Under the pieces are notes generated by a model. That model saw nothing but the letters and a program-made list of their open reading frames with translations. It was not told where the DNA came from and ran no database searches. The position numbers and the translations under genes were made by a program. From Verrucomicrobiota bacterium (GTDB lineage: Bacteria; Verrucomicrobiota; Kiritimatiellia; Kiritimatiellales; Tichowtungiaceae), in contig JAUXCB010000080.1 in the NCBI GenBank assembly GCA_030619095.1, forward strand, positions 1 to 6,911: a stretch of DNA of 6,911 nucleotides, given 5' to 3'. Shown here piece by piece: positions 1-6,126 of the stretch (positions within the stretch are counted from its first letter, which is position 1; each line of letters begins with the position of its first letter).

Positions 1-1658
1 GCCGCTCTTCTTTTTCGTTCCGCCTTGGTCATTCTTTTTTTTTTCGGTGGCTGTGATGGTTTTTCCGGGGAGATCCTGTGGCCGTAGTCCATCACGATTT
101 GGATTTCCGCTTCCGTTGGATAGCGCGAAAGGATGGTGAGGTAGAGATCCTGTATGATTTCTTCCGGTGGTTTTTTGCGGGCGGTCAGTGCCCGGAGTTT
201 TGGGCCGGTCTCCAATTTTTTCTGAATGTGTCCTGAGTTCAACAGATAGCGCTGTTGCGGGGCGGTGGTTTGGTTGTTGCGTTCGTTCGACATGCCGGTA
301 GCGCGAGCCGAGCGGCCGAACAGAGCGAGGAAGGAGCTGGTAATGCTTCCGTCGGCGATGGAGACCGCAGGTTGCTCTTTCGGAATGTAGGTGAACGGCT
401 CGGGAATGGCGCTGGTGTACAGATCGGAGGTGCCGGTGATCTCGTTGATGGCATCAATCAATACCTCGGCGTCGAGGCGGCGTAGCGGATAGTAGGCGAA
501 TTGGGCTTCCGCCTCCGGGTTGCCGATGTTTGAAATCGACGAGAGTTGGTAGGTCTTAGAATTTAAAATCAGGCGATAGAGATGCTTCAGATCGTAGTGG
601 TTTTTCGTTAGTTCCTTTTCCAGCCAGGCCAGCAGTTCAGGGTTCGACGGCGGATTGTCTTCGCGGATATCGTCCGGTTCATGAATAATTCCCCGGCCAA
701 GAAGCCACGTCCAGACCCGATTGACGATGCTTCGGGCAAACCAGGGGTTGTCGGGTGTAATCAACCAGTCGGCGAAGAGTTGGCGAGGGTCGCGATCGGG
801 CGAGATCTCTGCGGGCGTTCCATCCGGGAAGTTGGTTCTCCGTGTGCCGGGTTCTGTAAGGGTCTCCGGGGTCTCTTCTGATTTCGGTTGAGCGATCGCG
901 GTCGTCACAACGGCACTGCCGGGCGCGGCATTTCCCGCGATTTTTGTTGTTCTGAGCGGATCCCAGAAAACATGTTCCTCCTTCCACTCGTTGGTCGGCT
1001 TGTACCCCACCTGCGAAAAGAAAACAGAGAGGTTTTTCAGGCGATCTGCCGGCCATGTTTCGGCGCGTGTTCCCATGAAGGTTAGTGCGACGGCTGTTGC
1101 GATGCCCTCCGGGGTCTTGTTTTGGAGTGCGCGGTAGAAGTTGACCGGCCCAACCCGGAAGTTGCTTCCGCTCGCGGTGAGCATTTCTCGCACAAACTGA
1201 TCGTAGGGTTTGTTTTGTGCAATGGAGGTGCGCACCCAGCGATGATAGGCTTGGGCCGCATTGGGCCAGAGGTTGATTGGGAACTCGGCCTTGATGCGCA
1301 GGGTGTCGCCCCATTTCATCGACCAGTAATCAGCGAATTCATGCCGTGCCAGCAGGTCATCGATCAGCTGGCTTCGCTTGCCTTTTGAGTAGGGTGTATC
1401 TATGAACTCCGCAGCCTCTTCCGCAGTCGGCAGCTTGCCGATCACATCGAGATACGCCCGGCGGATAAATACCGCATCGGAGCAGAGAACCGGATGAATT
1501 CCGATGGAAGAAAGTCGATCAAAAACAAAGTGGTCAATCTGATTTGCAGGCGGTGGTTGAACCGAGTATTCAAAAATTTCAGCGGATGGTTTCGGCGTGA
1601 CGGCCCCGGAGAAAGCCGCCGAGAGCATCGCGAATAAAACAAGAAAGTATCTATTCAT
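1..1658 (-). CDS. Secreted DUF1549/DUF1553 (PSCyt2/PSD1) protein, 3' end off window
   Basis: The reading frame starts at the ATG whose first base is 1658 and runs without a stop to the left edge, giving 552 residues; the C-terminus lies outside. Residues 1-19 look like a Sec signal peptide: N-R near the start, a hydrophobic core (YFLVLFAMLSAAF) and a small-residue S-G-A cleavage site, with no lipobox Cys. Residues about 38-232 match DUF1549, including RRAYLDVIGKLPT, YWSMKWGDTLR and VGYKPTNEWKEE. Residues about 287-525 match DUF1553, including NPWFARSIVNRVWTWLLGRG, RRLDAEVLIDAI and LYLTILSRYPTEAE. The CxxCH-like motif that many DUF1549 proteins carry after LGxR is absent: the sequence reads MGTRAETWPADR (195-206), and C59 is the only cysteine. 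The last visible residues are very basic (PPKKKRMTKAERKRRA). The molecular function of the family is not established; PVC bacteria often encode it beside polysaccharide-degradation or sulfatase genes. A GGTGG just upstream is a modest ribosome binding site. Transcription diverges from galK, so a shared role is not implied. Confidence 0.9.
   Translation of the reverse strand, partial: MNRYFLVLFAMLSAAFSGAVTPKPSAEIFEYSVQPPPANQIDHFVFDRLSSIGIHPVLCSDAVFIRRAYLDVIGKLPTAEEAAEFIDTPYSKGKRSQLIDDLLARHEFADYWSMKWGDTLRIKAEFPINLWPNAAQAYHRWVRTSIAQNKPYDQFVREMLTASGSNFRVGPVNFYRALQNKTPEGIATAVALTFMGTRAETWPADRLKNLSVFFSQVGYKPTNEWKEEHVFWDPLRTTKIAGNAAPGSAVVTTAIAQPKSEETPETLTEPGTRRTNFPDGTPAEISPDRDPRQLFADWLITPDNPWFARSIVNRVWTWLLGRGIIHEPDDIREDNPPSNPELLAWLEKELTKNHYDLKHLYRLILNSKTYQLSSISNIGNPEAEAQFAYYPLRRLDAEVLIDAINEITGTSDLYTSAIPEPFTYIPKEQPAVSIADGSITSSFLALFGRSARATGMSNERNNQTTAPQQRYLLNSGHIQKKLETGPKLRALTARKKPPEEIIQDLYLTILSRYPTEAEIQIVMDYGHRISPEKPSQPPKKKRMTKAERKRRA
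35..44 (-). repeat. Homopolymer tract, ten A in the coding strand
   Basis: Ten consecutive T on the plus strand are A10 in the sense strand of the DUF1549/DUF1553 gene, encoding KKK followed by R. It sits where the conserved DUF1553 fold gives way to a basic low-complexity stretch. Loss of one A would give KKKE and an immediate TGA stop; gain of one A would continue in another frame to the window edge. It is therefore a possible slippage or sequencing-error site. Confidence 0.6.
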
Positions 1659-1701
1659 AAAGCCACCCGTTTCTCCAAATTCCACTTCGCGAGTCACATA
1701 A

Positions 1702-1707
1702 TATAAT
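1702..1707 (+). promoter_or_regulatory. Possible -10 element (TATAAT)
   Basis: A perfect TATAAT lies in an AT-rich run at 1698-1708. The sequence 16 bases upstream (TTCCAC) is a poor -35 match, and the galK start is more than 270 bases downstream. On the minus strand the same run reads TATTAT about 45 bases before the DUF1553 gene start, with TTGACG (1722-1717) upstream but at only 13 bases. It could serve either gene; the direction cannot be settled from sequence. Confidence 0.25.
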
Positions 1708-1825
1708 AGCGGATTTCGTCAAAAATGAAGCATCAAATCCAAGCCAACCAACCGGACGGTCCGATCCGCAATATTCCGACCCTATGAATAGAACGTATTC
1801 AGTCTAAAAATATTTTTCAGAGAGT

Positions 1826-1837
1826 GAAATATATTTC
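1826..1837. promoter_or_regulatory. Perfect 12-bp palindrome GAAATATATTTC
   Basis: GAAATATATTTC equals its own reverse complement over all 12 bases. It lies 141 bases before the galK start and contains TATATT (1830-1835), a five-of-six match to a -10 box. A perfect AT-rich palindrome in a divergent intergenic region is compatible with a dimeric regulator's operator or a promoter core, but no regulator is encoded in the window to pair with it. Confidence 0.35.
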
Positions 1838-1839
1838 CA

Positions 1840-1859
1840 GCCGGAAAGGGTGATCCGGC
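1840..1859. repeat. Inverted repeat, hairpin-capable, upstream of galK
   Basis: GCCGGA (1840-1845) and TCCGGC (1854-1859) are exact reverse complements separated by the 8 bases AAGGGTGA. It lies three bases after the 12-bp palindrome. If transcription starts upstream, it would form a short GC-rich hairpin in the galK leader; otherwise it could be a protein-binding site. Confidence 0.35.
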
Positions 1860-1871
1860 GGGGTAGAGTAT

Positions 1872-1907
1872 CATTCCGTCTGCAGGCTGAATGGGGTGGC
1901 TTTTTTT
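1872..1907 (+). terminator. Weak terminator- or attenuator-like hairpin plus T7 in the galK leader
   Basis: CATTC (1872-1876) pairs with GAATG (1889-1893). After one mismatch, GTC pairs with GGC around a TGCA loop. A run of seven T follows at 1901-1907. The stem is short and imperfect, and the T tract begins seven bases after it, unlike a classical intrinsic terminator where they abut. It could be an attenuator for galK, but the evidence is thin. Confidence 0.2.
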
Positions 1908-1912
1908 ATTTG

Positions 1913-1930
1913 ATCGTTTACTGTAACGAT
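1913..1930. promoter_or_regulatory. Operator-like inverted repeat upstream of galK
   Basis: ATCGTT (1913-1918) and AACGAT (1925-1930) are exact inverted repeats around TACTGT, and an inner TTAC-T-GTAA palindrome overlaps them. The position, about 50 bases before the galK ATG, and the 18-bp size suit a dimeric repressor such as a LacI- or GntR-type sugar regulator. That family assignment is inference; the site lacks the central CG typical of LacI operators. Confidence 0.35.
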
Positions 1931-1966
1931 TCAGTCAATATTTGGATTAACCTGACCAGCCTAAAT

Positions 1967-1970
1967 GGAG
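1967..1970 (+). promoter_or_regulatory. Shine-Dalgarno GGAG deciding the galK start
   Basis: GGAG ends 8 bases before the ATG at 1979. The frame is open further upstream to an ATG at 1850, but those 43 codons show no galactokinase-like sequence, whereas the protein from 1979 begins with the usual short helix before the APGR motif. The GGAG therefore supports 1979 as the true start. Confidence 0.75.
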
Positions 1971-1978
1971 CCTTTATT

Positions 1979-3169
1979 ATGAATCGAGAGAACGTCATTC
2001 AAACCGCAGTTGCCGCCCATGTAGCAATGTTTGGACAACAGTCTGAATCCATCGCATGGGCTCCGGGCCGCATCGAGGTGCTGGGCAATCATACGGATTA
2101 TAATGACGGCACGGTTCTATCCGCCGCAATCAACATGGGCCACTGTTTCTGTATTTCCCGCTCCACCCGCTGCGGTATTCATGCACTTGCCGTTGATGTC
2201 GAACAGGTTGCGAAATTTGAGCTCACGGACACTGAAAAAGTTGAAGGGGCTGGATGGGCCAACTACATCAAAGGGGTTTTCTACTATATCCAGGAACATC
2301 TGGGAAAACCGATCCGAGGGCTGGACTGCACTTTTCTGGGATCGATCCCCATGGGGGCCGGTCTCTCCAGTTCTGCCGCACTCGAAGTGGCCGCGGCCTA
2401 CGCCCTTTTAGATCTTCTCAGCGAAACGATTGATAAAAAAGAAATTGCCAGCCTCTGCCGCAAGGCTGAACACAATTTTGCCGGCACCAACTGCGGGTTG
2501 CTTGACCAGTTTTCCAGCATTTTCGGGCGGGAGCATGGCCTGATCCACTCCGACTTCCGCTCCCTTGAAGTGTCCGGAGTCGATCTGGCTACAGATGTCG
2601 AATTTCTTGTTGTCAACCCGAAGGTAAAGCATAGCCTTGCCGACTCGCCCTATAATGAACGACGCGAGCGTTGCGAGCAGGCCGCGGCTCAGTTGGCCGA
2701 CCTTCTGCCCCATAAAGTCACTGCCTTGCGCGATGTCTCCTGGGAGGAGTTTGAGTCCTGCAAAGAACAAATCGCCCCTCAGGCCGCGAAGCGTGCCGCC
2801 CATGTTGTTGGCGAAATCACTCGGGTTGAATCCGGTGTTGATGCGTTGGCTAAAGGGGATCTGAAAGCCTTTGGCAAAATGCTTTTCGAGTCGCACCAGA
2901 GCTCCATCGACAACTTTGAAAACTCCTGCGCAGAACTTGACGTGGTGGTGGATGCCGCCCGCGAAGCTGGCGCGCTCGGCGCACGTCTTTCCGGTGGCGG
3001 TTTTGGCGGCGCAGCCATTGTGATGGTGCATACCGCCGAGGCGAAGGTCATCGGCGAAAAAATCCGGGCGATTTGTAAAACAAAAGAGATTGAACCGGAC
3101 ATCATCGAAATCACCCCGTCTGCAGGCGCAAGGGTACTCTCCTCGTTCTGCGAATACGGGGTTGTATAG
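1979..3169 (+). CDS. galK: Galactokinase-family GHMP sugar kinase
   Basis: A 396-residue protein, the normal galactokinase length, expected to phosphorylate galactose (or a related sugar) at C1 with ATP in the cytoplasm. Motif 1 is APGRIEVLGNHTDYNDG (28-44); motif 2, the ATP loop, is PMGAGLSSSA (124-133); NCGLLDQFSSIFG (172-183) carries the catalytic-base Asp, D176; motif 3 is ARLSGGGFGGAA (335-346). R31 matches the catalytic Arg. The odd point is motif 1: canonical enzymes read GRVNLIGEHTDY, and the Glu that contacts the sugar O6 in characterised galactokinases is Asn here (N37), with E33 in place of the usual Asn. H38 and D40 are kept. The genes directly downstream, a UDP-sugar pyrophosphorylase and galE, strongly support a galactose role, but another C1-kinase substrate (for example GalNAc or arabinose) is possible. 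The ATG at 1979 is chosen over 1850 because of GGAG and the onset of conservation. Confidence 0.9.
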   Translation: MNRENVIQTAVAAHVAMFGQQSESIAWAPGRIEVLGNHTDYNDGTVLSAAINMGHCFCISRSTRCGIHALAVDVEQVAKFELTDTEKVEGAGWANYIKGVFYYIQEHLGKPIRGLDCTFLGSIPMGAGLSSSAALEVAAAYALLDLLSETIDKKEIASLCRKAEHNFAGTNCGLLDQFSSIFGREHGLIHSDFRSLEVSGVDLATDVEFLVVNPKVKHSLADSPYNERRERCEQAAAQLADLLPHKVTALRDVSWEEFESCKEQIAPQAAKRAAHVVGEITRVESGVDALAKGDLKAFGKMLFESHQSSIDNFENSCAELDVVVDAAREAGALGARLSGGGFGGAAIVMVHTAEAKVIGEKIRAICKTKEIEPDIIEITPSAGARVLSSFCEYGVV

Positions 3170-3205
3170 ATTATTGTTCACAAAAAGCTTAAGCGAAAAA
3201 GAAGT

Positions 3206-5053
3206 ATGGAAGTTGAGAATAGACTATCGGGCAACTCAGCGCTGGCAGGAGTGAGTACATGCTGGCCAAAACTCTCCGCTCCGGAACAGGCCGTTATTGC
3301 GGATCTGCTGGAAGCGGATCAGGGCCATCTCTTTGCCGATTGGGATGAACCGGGCACAGAGGATCAGGCCAAAGCCGCCTTTCTGGACGATCTCCTCCGG
3401 ATCAACGAATCCTATCCGGGTGGGCTGACCGGCTACATTGCCAACGCGCGCGATCTGCTGGCGGAAGCCAAAGAAGGCAAAAACCCGTTTGAGGGGTTTG
3501 TTCCGCAACAGCCCGACACGGTCAACCTGACCGAACTCAATGAGGAGTATGATCGCTATGAACGGCTGGGAAGAGACCACTTCGACAAAACCGCTTTCGT
3601 GCTGGTGGCGGGCGGCCTCGGCGAGCGGCTGGGCTACTCCGGCATCAAGCTCGACATCCCGGTTGAGGTGACCGAAACCACGACCTACCTCGCGCACTAT
3701 GCCGCCAACCTCAAGGCGATGGAGTCGCGCATGAGCTCGCCTCGCCCGGTACCGTTCATCATTATGGTTTCCGAAGACACCCAGGCGAAAACCGTCGCCT
3801 CGCTCGAAGCCAACCACTGGTTCGGGCTCAAAAAAGAACAAGTCCATATTCTCAAGCAGGAACTCGTTCCGGCCATTGCCGATAACGACGGACACCTCGC
3901 GCTGAAGACGCGGTACGAATTGGTTCTCAAGCCGCATGGCCACGGCGACATCCATATGCTTCTCCACACCAGCGGAATCGCTGCCCAGCTCGAAGAGCAG
4001 GGGATTGAACACCTCGTTTTTATCCAGGACACCAACGGACAGGTCTTCAACGCCGTGCCCGCCGCGCTCGGTGTATCCGTGGAAAAAGGGTTCGACTTCA
4101 ACTCCATCGCGGTCAACCGCATCCCCGGCGAAGCGGTCGGCGGGTTGGCAAAGCTGGTCAAAGGCGACACGCAGTTGACGCTGAACGTCGAGTATAATCA
4201 ACTCGACCCGCTACTGCGTGCCACCATCAGCCCGGAAGGCGATGTGCCAAACGAACAGGGTTTTTCTGTCTTCCCCGGAAACATCAACATTCTGGTCATC
4301 AACGTCGCCACCTACGTTCAGATTCTCAAACGAACCCAAGGTATTATCGCTGAGTTCGTCAACCCCAAGTATGCCGACGAAACCAAAAGCGCCTTCAAAA
4401 AGCCGACCCGCCTCGAAACGATGATGCAGGATCTGCCGAAGCTTTTCGGTGCCGAAGAAAAAGTCGGCGTCTCCATCTTTGACCGGCGCTGGTCCTTTTC
4501 GGCCAACAAAAACAAGATGGCGGATGCCGCAGTCAAACACGCAGCGGGTGGCCCCTCCGAATCCGCCGCGACCGCCGAATCCGACTTCTATCTGGCGGGC
4601 CGCATGAAACTGGCTGCCGCCGGTGTGCAGGGGAGCGAATCTGCCGAAGAACTGATTCACGGGGTTCCGTTCACGCGCGGCCCGCGCGTACTTCTGCGCC
4701 CCTCCTTTGCGCTGACGCTTAACGAGGTCCGCTCCAAAATCTCCGGCGGCTCCATCGCCGACGAAGCGACGCTGATTCTTGACGGGAAAGACATCACGCT
4801 GGAGAACGTCGAGCTCGCCGGGCGCTCCGCACTGCTCATCAAGGCCTGTGACGGCGCAAAGGTGACCGTCAAAAACCTGAAGGTCGAAAACGACGGCTTT
4901 GAACTGGTGAAGCTCACGGACGAAGAACAGGCCAGCGACGCGACCCCCGAGTATCTTCGAATTCGCGGGTACCGTATCGAAGACCGAGGCGCGAAGAGAT
5001 ACGAATTCACCGAGCCCGGTGAGTATGTCGTCGAGGTTGATCACGTTCCATAA
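3206..5053 (+). CDS. UDP-sugar pyrophosphorylase (USP family, UTP--monosaccharide-1-phosphate uridylyltransferase)
   Basis: A 615-residue cytoplasmic enzyme expected to convert a sugar-1-phosphate plus UTP to UDP-sugar plus PPi. Its length and motifs match plant and protist USP (EC 2.7.7.64) rather than the roughly 300-residue bacterial GalU or the GalT transferase. An N-terminal helical part (about 30-100) contains ESYPGGLTGYI and NPFEGF. The nucleotide-binding loop is LVAGGLGERLGYSGIK (133-148). Further USP hallmarks are KPHGHGDIH (242-250), FIQDTNGQVFNAVPAALGVS (272-291; D274 is a likely metal ligand), VEYNQLDPLLRAT (328-340), FPGNIN (356-361), EFVNPKYADETK (383-394), RLETMMQDLPK (402-412) and LLRPSFALTLNEVRSKI (496-512). 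A C-terminal beta-rich part (about 513-615) follows. The start is uncertain: the ATG at 3206 has only AGAAG one base before it, and the GTG at 3251 is an alternative; the conserved region begins after both. It lies 36 bases after galK and 30 before galE, so it probably takes the place of GalT. Confidence 0.92.
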   Translation: MEVENRLSGNSALAGVSTCWPKLSAPEQAVIADLLEADQGHLFADWDEPGTEDQAKAAFLDDLLRINESYPGGLTGYIANARDLLAEAKEGKNPFEGFVPQQPDTVNLTELNEEYDRYERLGRDHFDKTAFVLVAGGLGERLGYSGIKLDIPVEVTETTTYLAHYAANLKAMESRMSSPRPVPFIIMVSEDTQAKTVASLEANHWFGLKKEQVHILKQELVPAIADNDGHLALKTRYELVLKPHGHGDIHMLLHTSGIAAQLEEQGIEHLVFIQDTNGQVFNAVPAALGVSVEKGFDFNSIAVNRIPGEAVGGLAKLVKGDTQLTLNVEYNQLDPLLRATISPEGDVPNEQGFSVFPGNINILVINVATYVQILKRTQGIIAEFVNPKYADETKSAFKKPTRLETMMQDLPKLFGAEEKVGVSIFDRRWSFSANKNKMADAAVKHAAGGPSESAATAESDFYLAGRMKLAAAGVQGSESAEELIHGVPFTRGPRVLLRPSFALTLNEVRSKISGGSIADEATLILDGKDITLENVELAGRSALLIKACDGAKVTVKNLKVENDGFELVKLTDEEQASDATPEYLRIRGYRIEDRGAKRYEFTEPGEYVVEVDHVP

Positions 5054-5071
5054 TTTTTGAATATAGAAACT

Positions 5072-5075
5072 GGAG
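5072..5075 (+). promoter_or_regulatory. Shine-Dalgarno GGAG deciding the galE start
   Basis: GGAG ends 8 bases before the ATG at 5084. The same frame is open from a TTG at 5057, but the GalE fold begins directly with MKVLVAGGAGYIGS, so the nine upstream codons are not needed and the ATG is preferred. Confidence 0.75.
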
Positions 5076-5083
5076 AGAAAAAT

Positions 5084-6049
5084 ATGAAGGTACTGGTCGC
5101 AGGCGGAGCAGGATATATTGGAAGCGTTACCACAGAAAGGCTCTGTGATGCGGGGCACGATGTCACCGTGTTGGATAATCTGGAACGGGGACACCGCGAG
5201 GCGGTTGATTCGCGGGCTGCGTTTGTACAGGCCGATCTCCGGAAGCCGGATGAACTCGACGCCGCCCTGCAAAAAGTCCGGCCCGAAGCGGTGATTCACT
5301 TTGCCGCCTACATTGAAGTTGGAGAGTCAATGACCGACCCGCTTCCCTTCTTCGAAAACAACGTCAGCGGCTCGCTCAATCTCATGAAGGCCATGGTGGC
5401 TGCGGAGTGCAAAAAACTGATCTTTTCCTCCACCTGCGCCACATACGGCACACCAAAAAAAATGCCGATGGATGAAACCCTGCCGCAGAAGCCCGAAAGC
5501 GTCTACGGCGAGTCCAAACTGCTTTGCGAAAAGATCTTCGAGTGGGCCGGGCAGATTCACGGGGTCGAATGCGTGTTCCTGCGCTACTTCAACGCCTGCG
5601 GTGCCACCGAAAAATATGGCGAAGCACACAACCCGGAATCGCACCTCATTCCACTCGTACTGCAGGTGCCGATGGGCCAGCGCGAAAAGATCTTCATCTT
5701 CGGCGAAGACTACGAAACCCGCGACGGAACCTGCGTGCGCGACTACATCCACATCAAGGATCTCGCACAGGCGCATATCCTCGCGCACAAGCCCGGCATC
5801 GCCGGCGCGTTCAACCTCGGTAATGGCGATGGCTACACCGTCAAAGAAGTCATCGATGTTTGCCGAGAAGTGACCGGCCATCCGATTCCGGCTGAATCGC
5901 AGCCCCGCCGCGCGGGCGACTGCACCGCGCTCGTCGCCGATGCAACCAAGGCCAAAACCGTTCTCGGCTGGGATCCGCAGCACACCGACCTGAAAGAGAT
6001 TGTCCAGAGTGCATGGAGCTGGCACCAGGCCCACCCCACCGGCTATTGA
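5084..6049 (+). CDS. galE: UDP-glucose 4-epimerase
   Basis: A 321-residue extended short-chain dehydrogenase/reductase that interconverts UDP-galactose and UDP-glucose with tightly bound NAD. The Rossmann motif GGAGYIGS is at 7-14, DNLERGH at 31-37 binds the adenosine side of NAD, and HFAAYIEVGES is at 72-82. The catalytic residues are T117 (SSTCATYG, the Ser/Thr position) and Y141 with K145 in VYGESK. RYFNACGA (168-174), VRDYIHIKDLA (218-228) and RRAGD (275-279) complete the family pattern. At the position of Escherichia coli Tyr299, the gatekeeper against N-acetylated substrates, the sequence aligns to L283 by my reading; Leu is common in other bacterial GalE, and its effect on UDP-GalNAc use is uncertain. 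It is last in the galK-USP-galE cluster and makes the UDP-galactose product usable as UDP-glucose, or the reverse for glycan synthesis. The start is the ATG with a good GGAG. Confidence 0.95.
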   Translation: MKVLVAGGAGYIGSVTTERLCDAGHDVTVLDNLERGHREAVDSRAAFVQADLRKPDELDAALQKVRPEAVIHFAAYIEVGESMTDPLPFFENNVSGSLNLMKAMVAAECKKLIFSSTCATYGTPKKMPMDETLPQKPESVYGESKLLCEKIFEWAGQIHGVECVFLRYFNACGATEKYGEAHNPESHLIPLVLQVPMGQREKIFIFGEDYETRDGTCVRDYIHIKDLAQAHILAHKPGIAGAFNLGNGDGYTVKEVIDVCREVTGHPIPAESQPRRAGDCTALVADATKAKTVLGWDPQHTDLKEIVQSAWSWHQAHPTGY

Positions 6050-6060
6050 GAGGTTCATTC

Positions 6061-6126
6061 ATGAAGTTACAGACGGCTCCCCGCTTGCGTGCGGAGCCGT
6101 TGCCCGTTATGATGCGCCGCTTTTGA
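6061..6126 (+). CDS. Possible 21-codon small ORF between galE and lysS
   Basis: An ATG lies 11 bases after the galE stop, with GAGAGG (6048-6053) seven bases before it, and encodes 21 residues starting MKLQTAP and ending VMMRRF, then TGA. The stop overlaps the AAGGAG of lysS (6126-6131). The peptide is basic, with five Arg and one Lys, and matches nothing I recognise. It spans the GC hairpin at 6073-6100, so it could be a leader peptide or simply chance; its lack of Lys codons argues against lysine-sensing attenuation of lysS. Confidence 0.25.
   Translation: MKLQTAPRLRAEPLPVMMRRF
6073..6100 (+). terminator. Strong GC hairpin after galE, possible terminator without T tract
   Basis: ACGGCTCC (6073-6080) and GGAGCCGT (6093-6100) are exact inverted repeats. 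After a C/C mismatch, CGC pairs with GTG around a TTGC loop, so the stem is stable. The following bases are TGCCCGTTATG, not a T run, so it is not a classical intrinsic terminator. It may stop or pause transcription between galE and lysS, protect the 3' end of the gal transcript, or be a dispersed repeat. Confidence 0.45.

Larger units (their letters stand above)
1659..1978. other. Divergent intergenic region between the DUF1553 gene and galK
   Basis: These 320 bases separate two outward-facing genes and must hold the promoters of both unless galK is read from elsewhere. No convincing protein gene is present; the longest plus-strand frame only continues galK upstream without conserved sequence. 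The left half is AT-rich and contains TATAAT at 1702-1707 on the plus strand, with overlapping TATTAT on the minus strand, but I see no good -35 partner at normal spacing for either. The right half, nearer galK, holds a perfect palindrome, two hairpin-capable inverted repeats and a T7 tract, listed separately. No tRNA, riboswitch class or insertion-sequence end was recognised. Confidence 0.6.

Noticed and set aside
679..1314. Minus-strand 211-codon frame inside the DUF1553 gene
   Set aside because: It lies in another frame of the same strand; the real frame shows continuous DUF1549 and DUF1553 motifs through this region.
681..1388. Plus-strand small ORFs opposite the DUF1553 gene
   Set aside because: They are antisense shadows with no family resemblance and no supporting ribosome binding sites.
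1850..1978. In-frame 43-codon N-terminal extension of galK from the ATG at 1850
   Set aside because: It has no family similarity, overlaps palindromic leader sequence, and the ATG at 1979 has a well-spaced GGAG and gives the normal protein length.
3187..3194. GCTTAAGC palindrome between galK and the USP gene
   Set aside because: An 8-bp palindrome is common by chance, and there is no T tract or GC stem to make it a terminator.
5057..5083. TTG start for galE nine codons upstream
   Set aside because: The ATG at 5084 has the Shine-Dalgarno sequence and begins exactly at the Rossmann strand; the upstream start adds nothing conserved.
4211..5299. Long minus-strand open frame of 362 codons opposite the USP gene and the galE start
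   Set aside because: It is antisense to two confidently identified genes and has no recognisable domain; long antisense frames are expected from the codon bias here. The same applies to 2408-3181, 3236-4201 and 5327-6058 on the minus strand.
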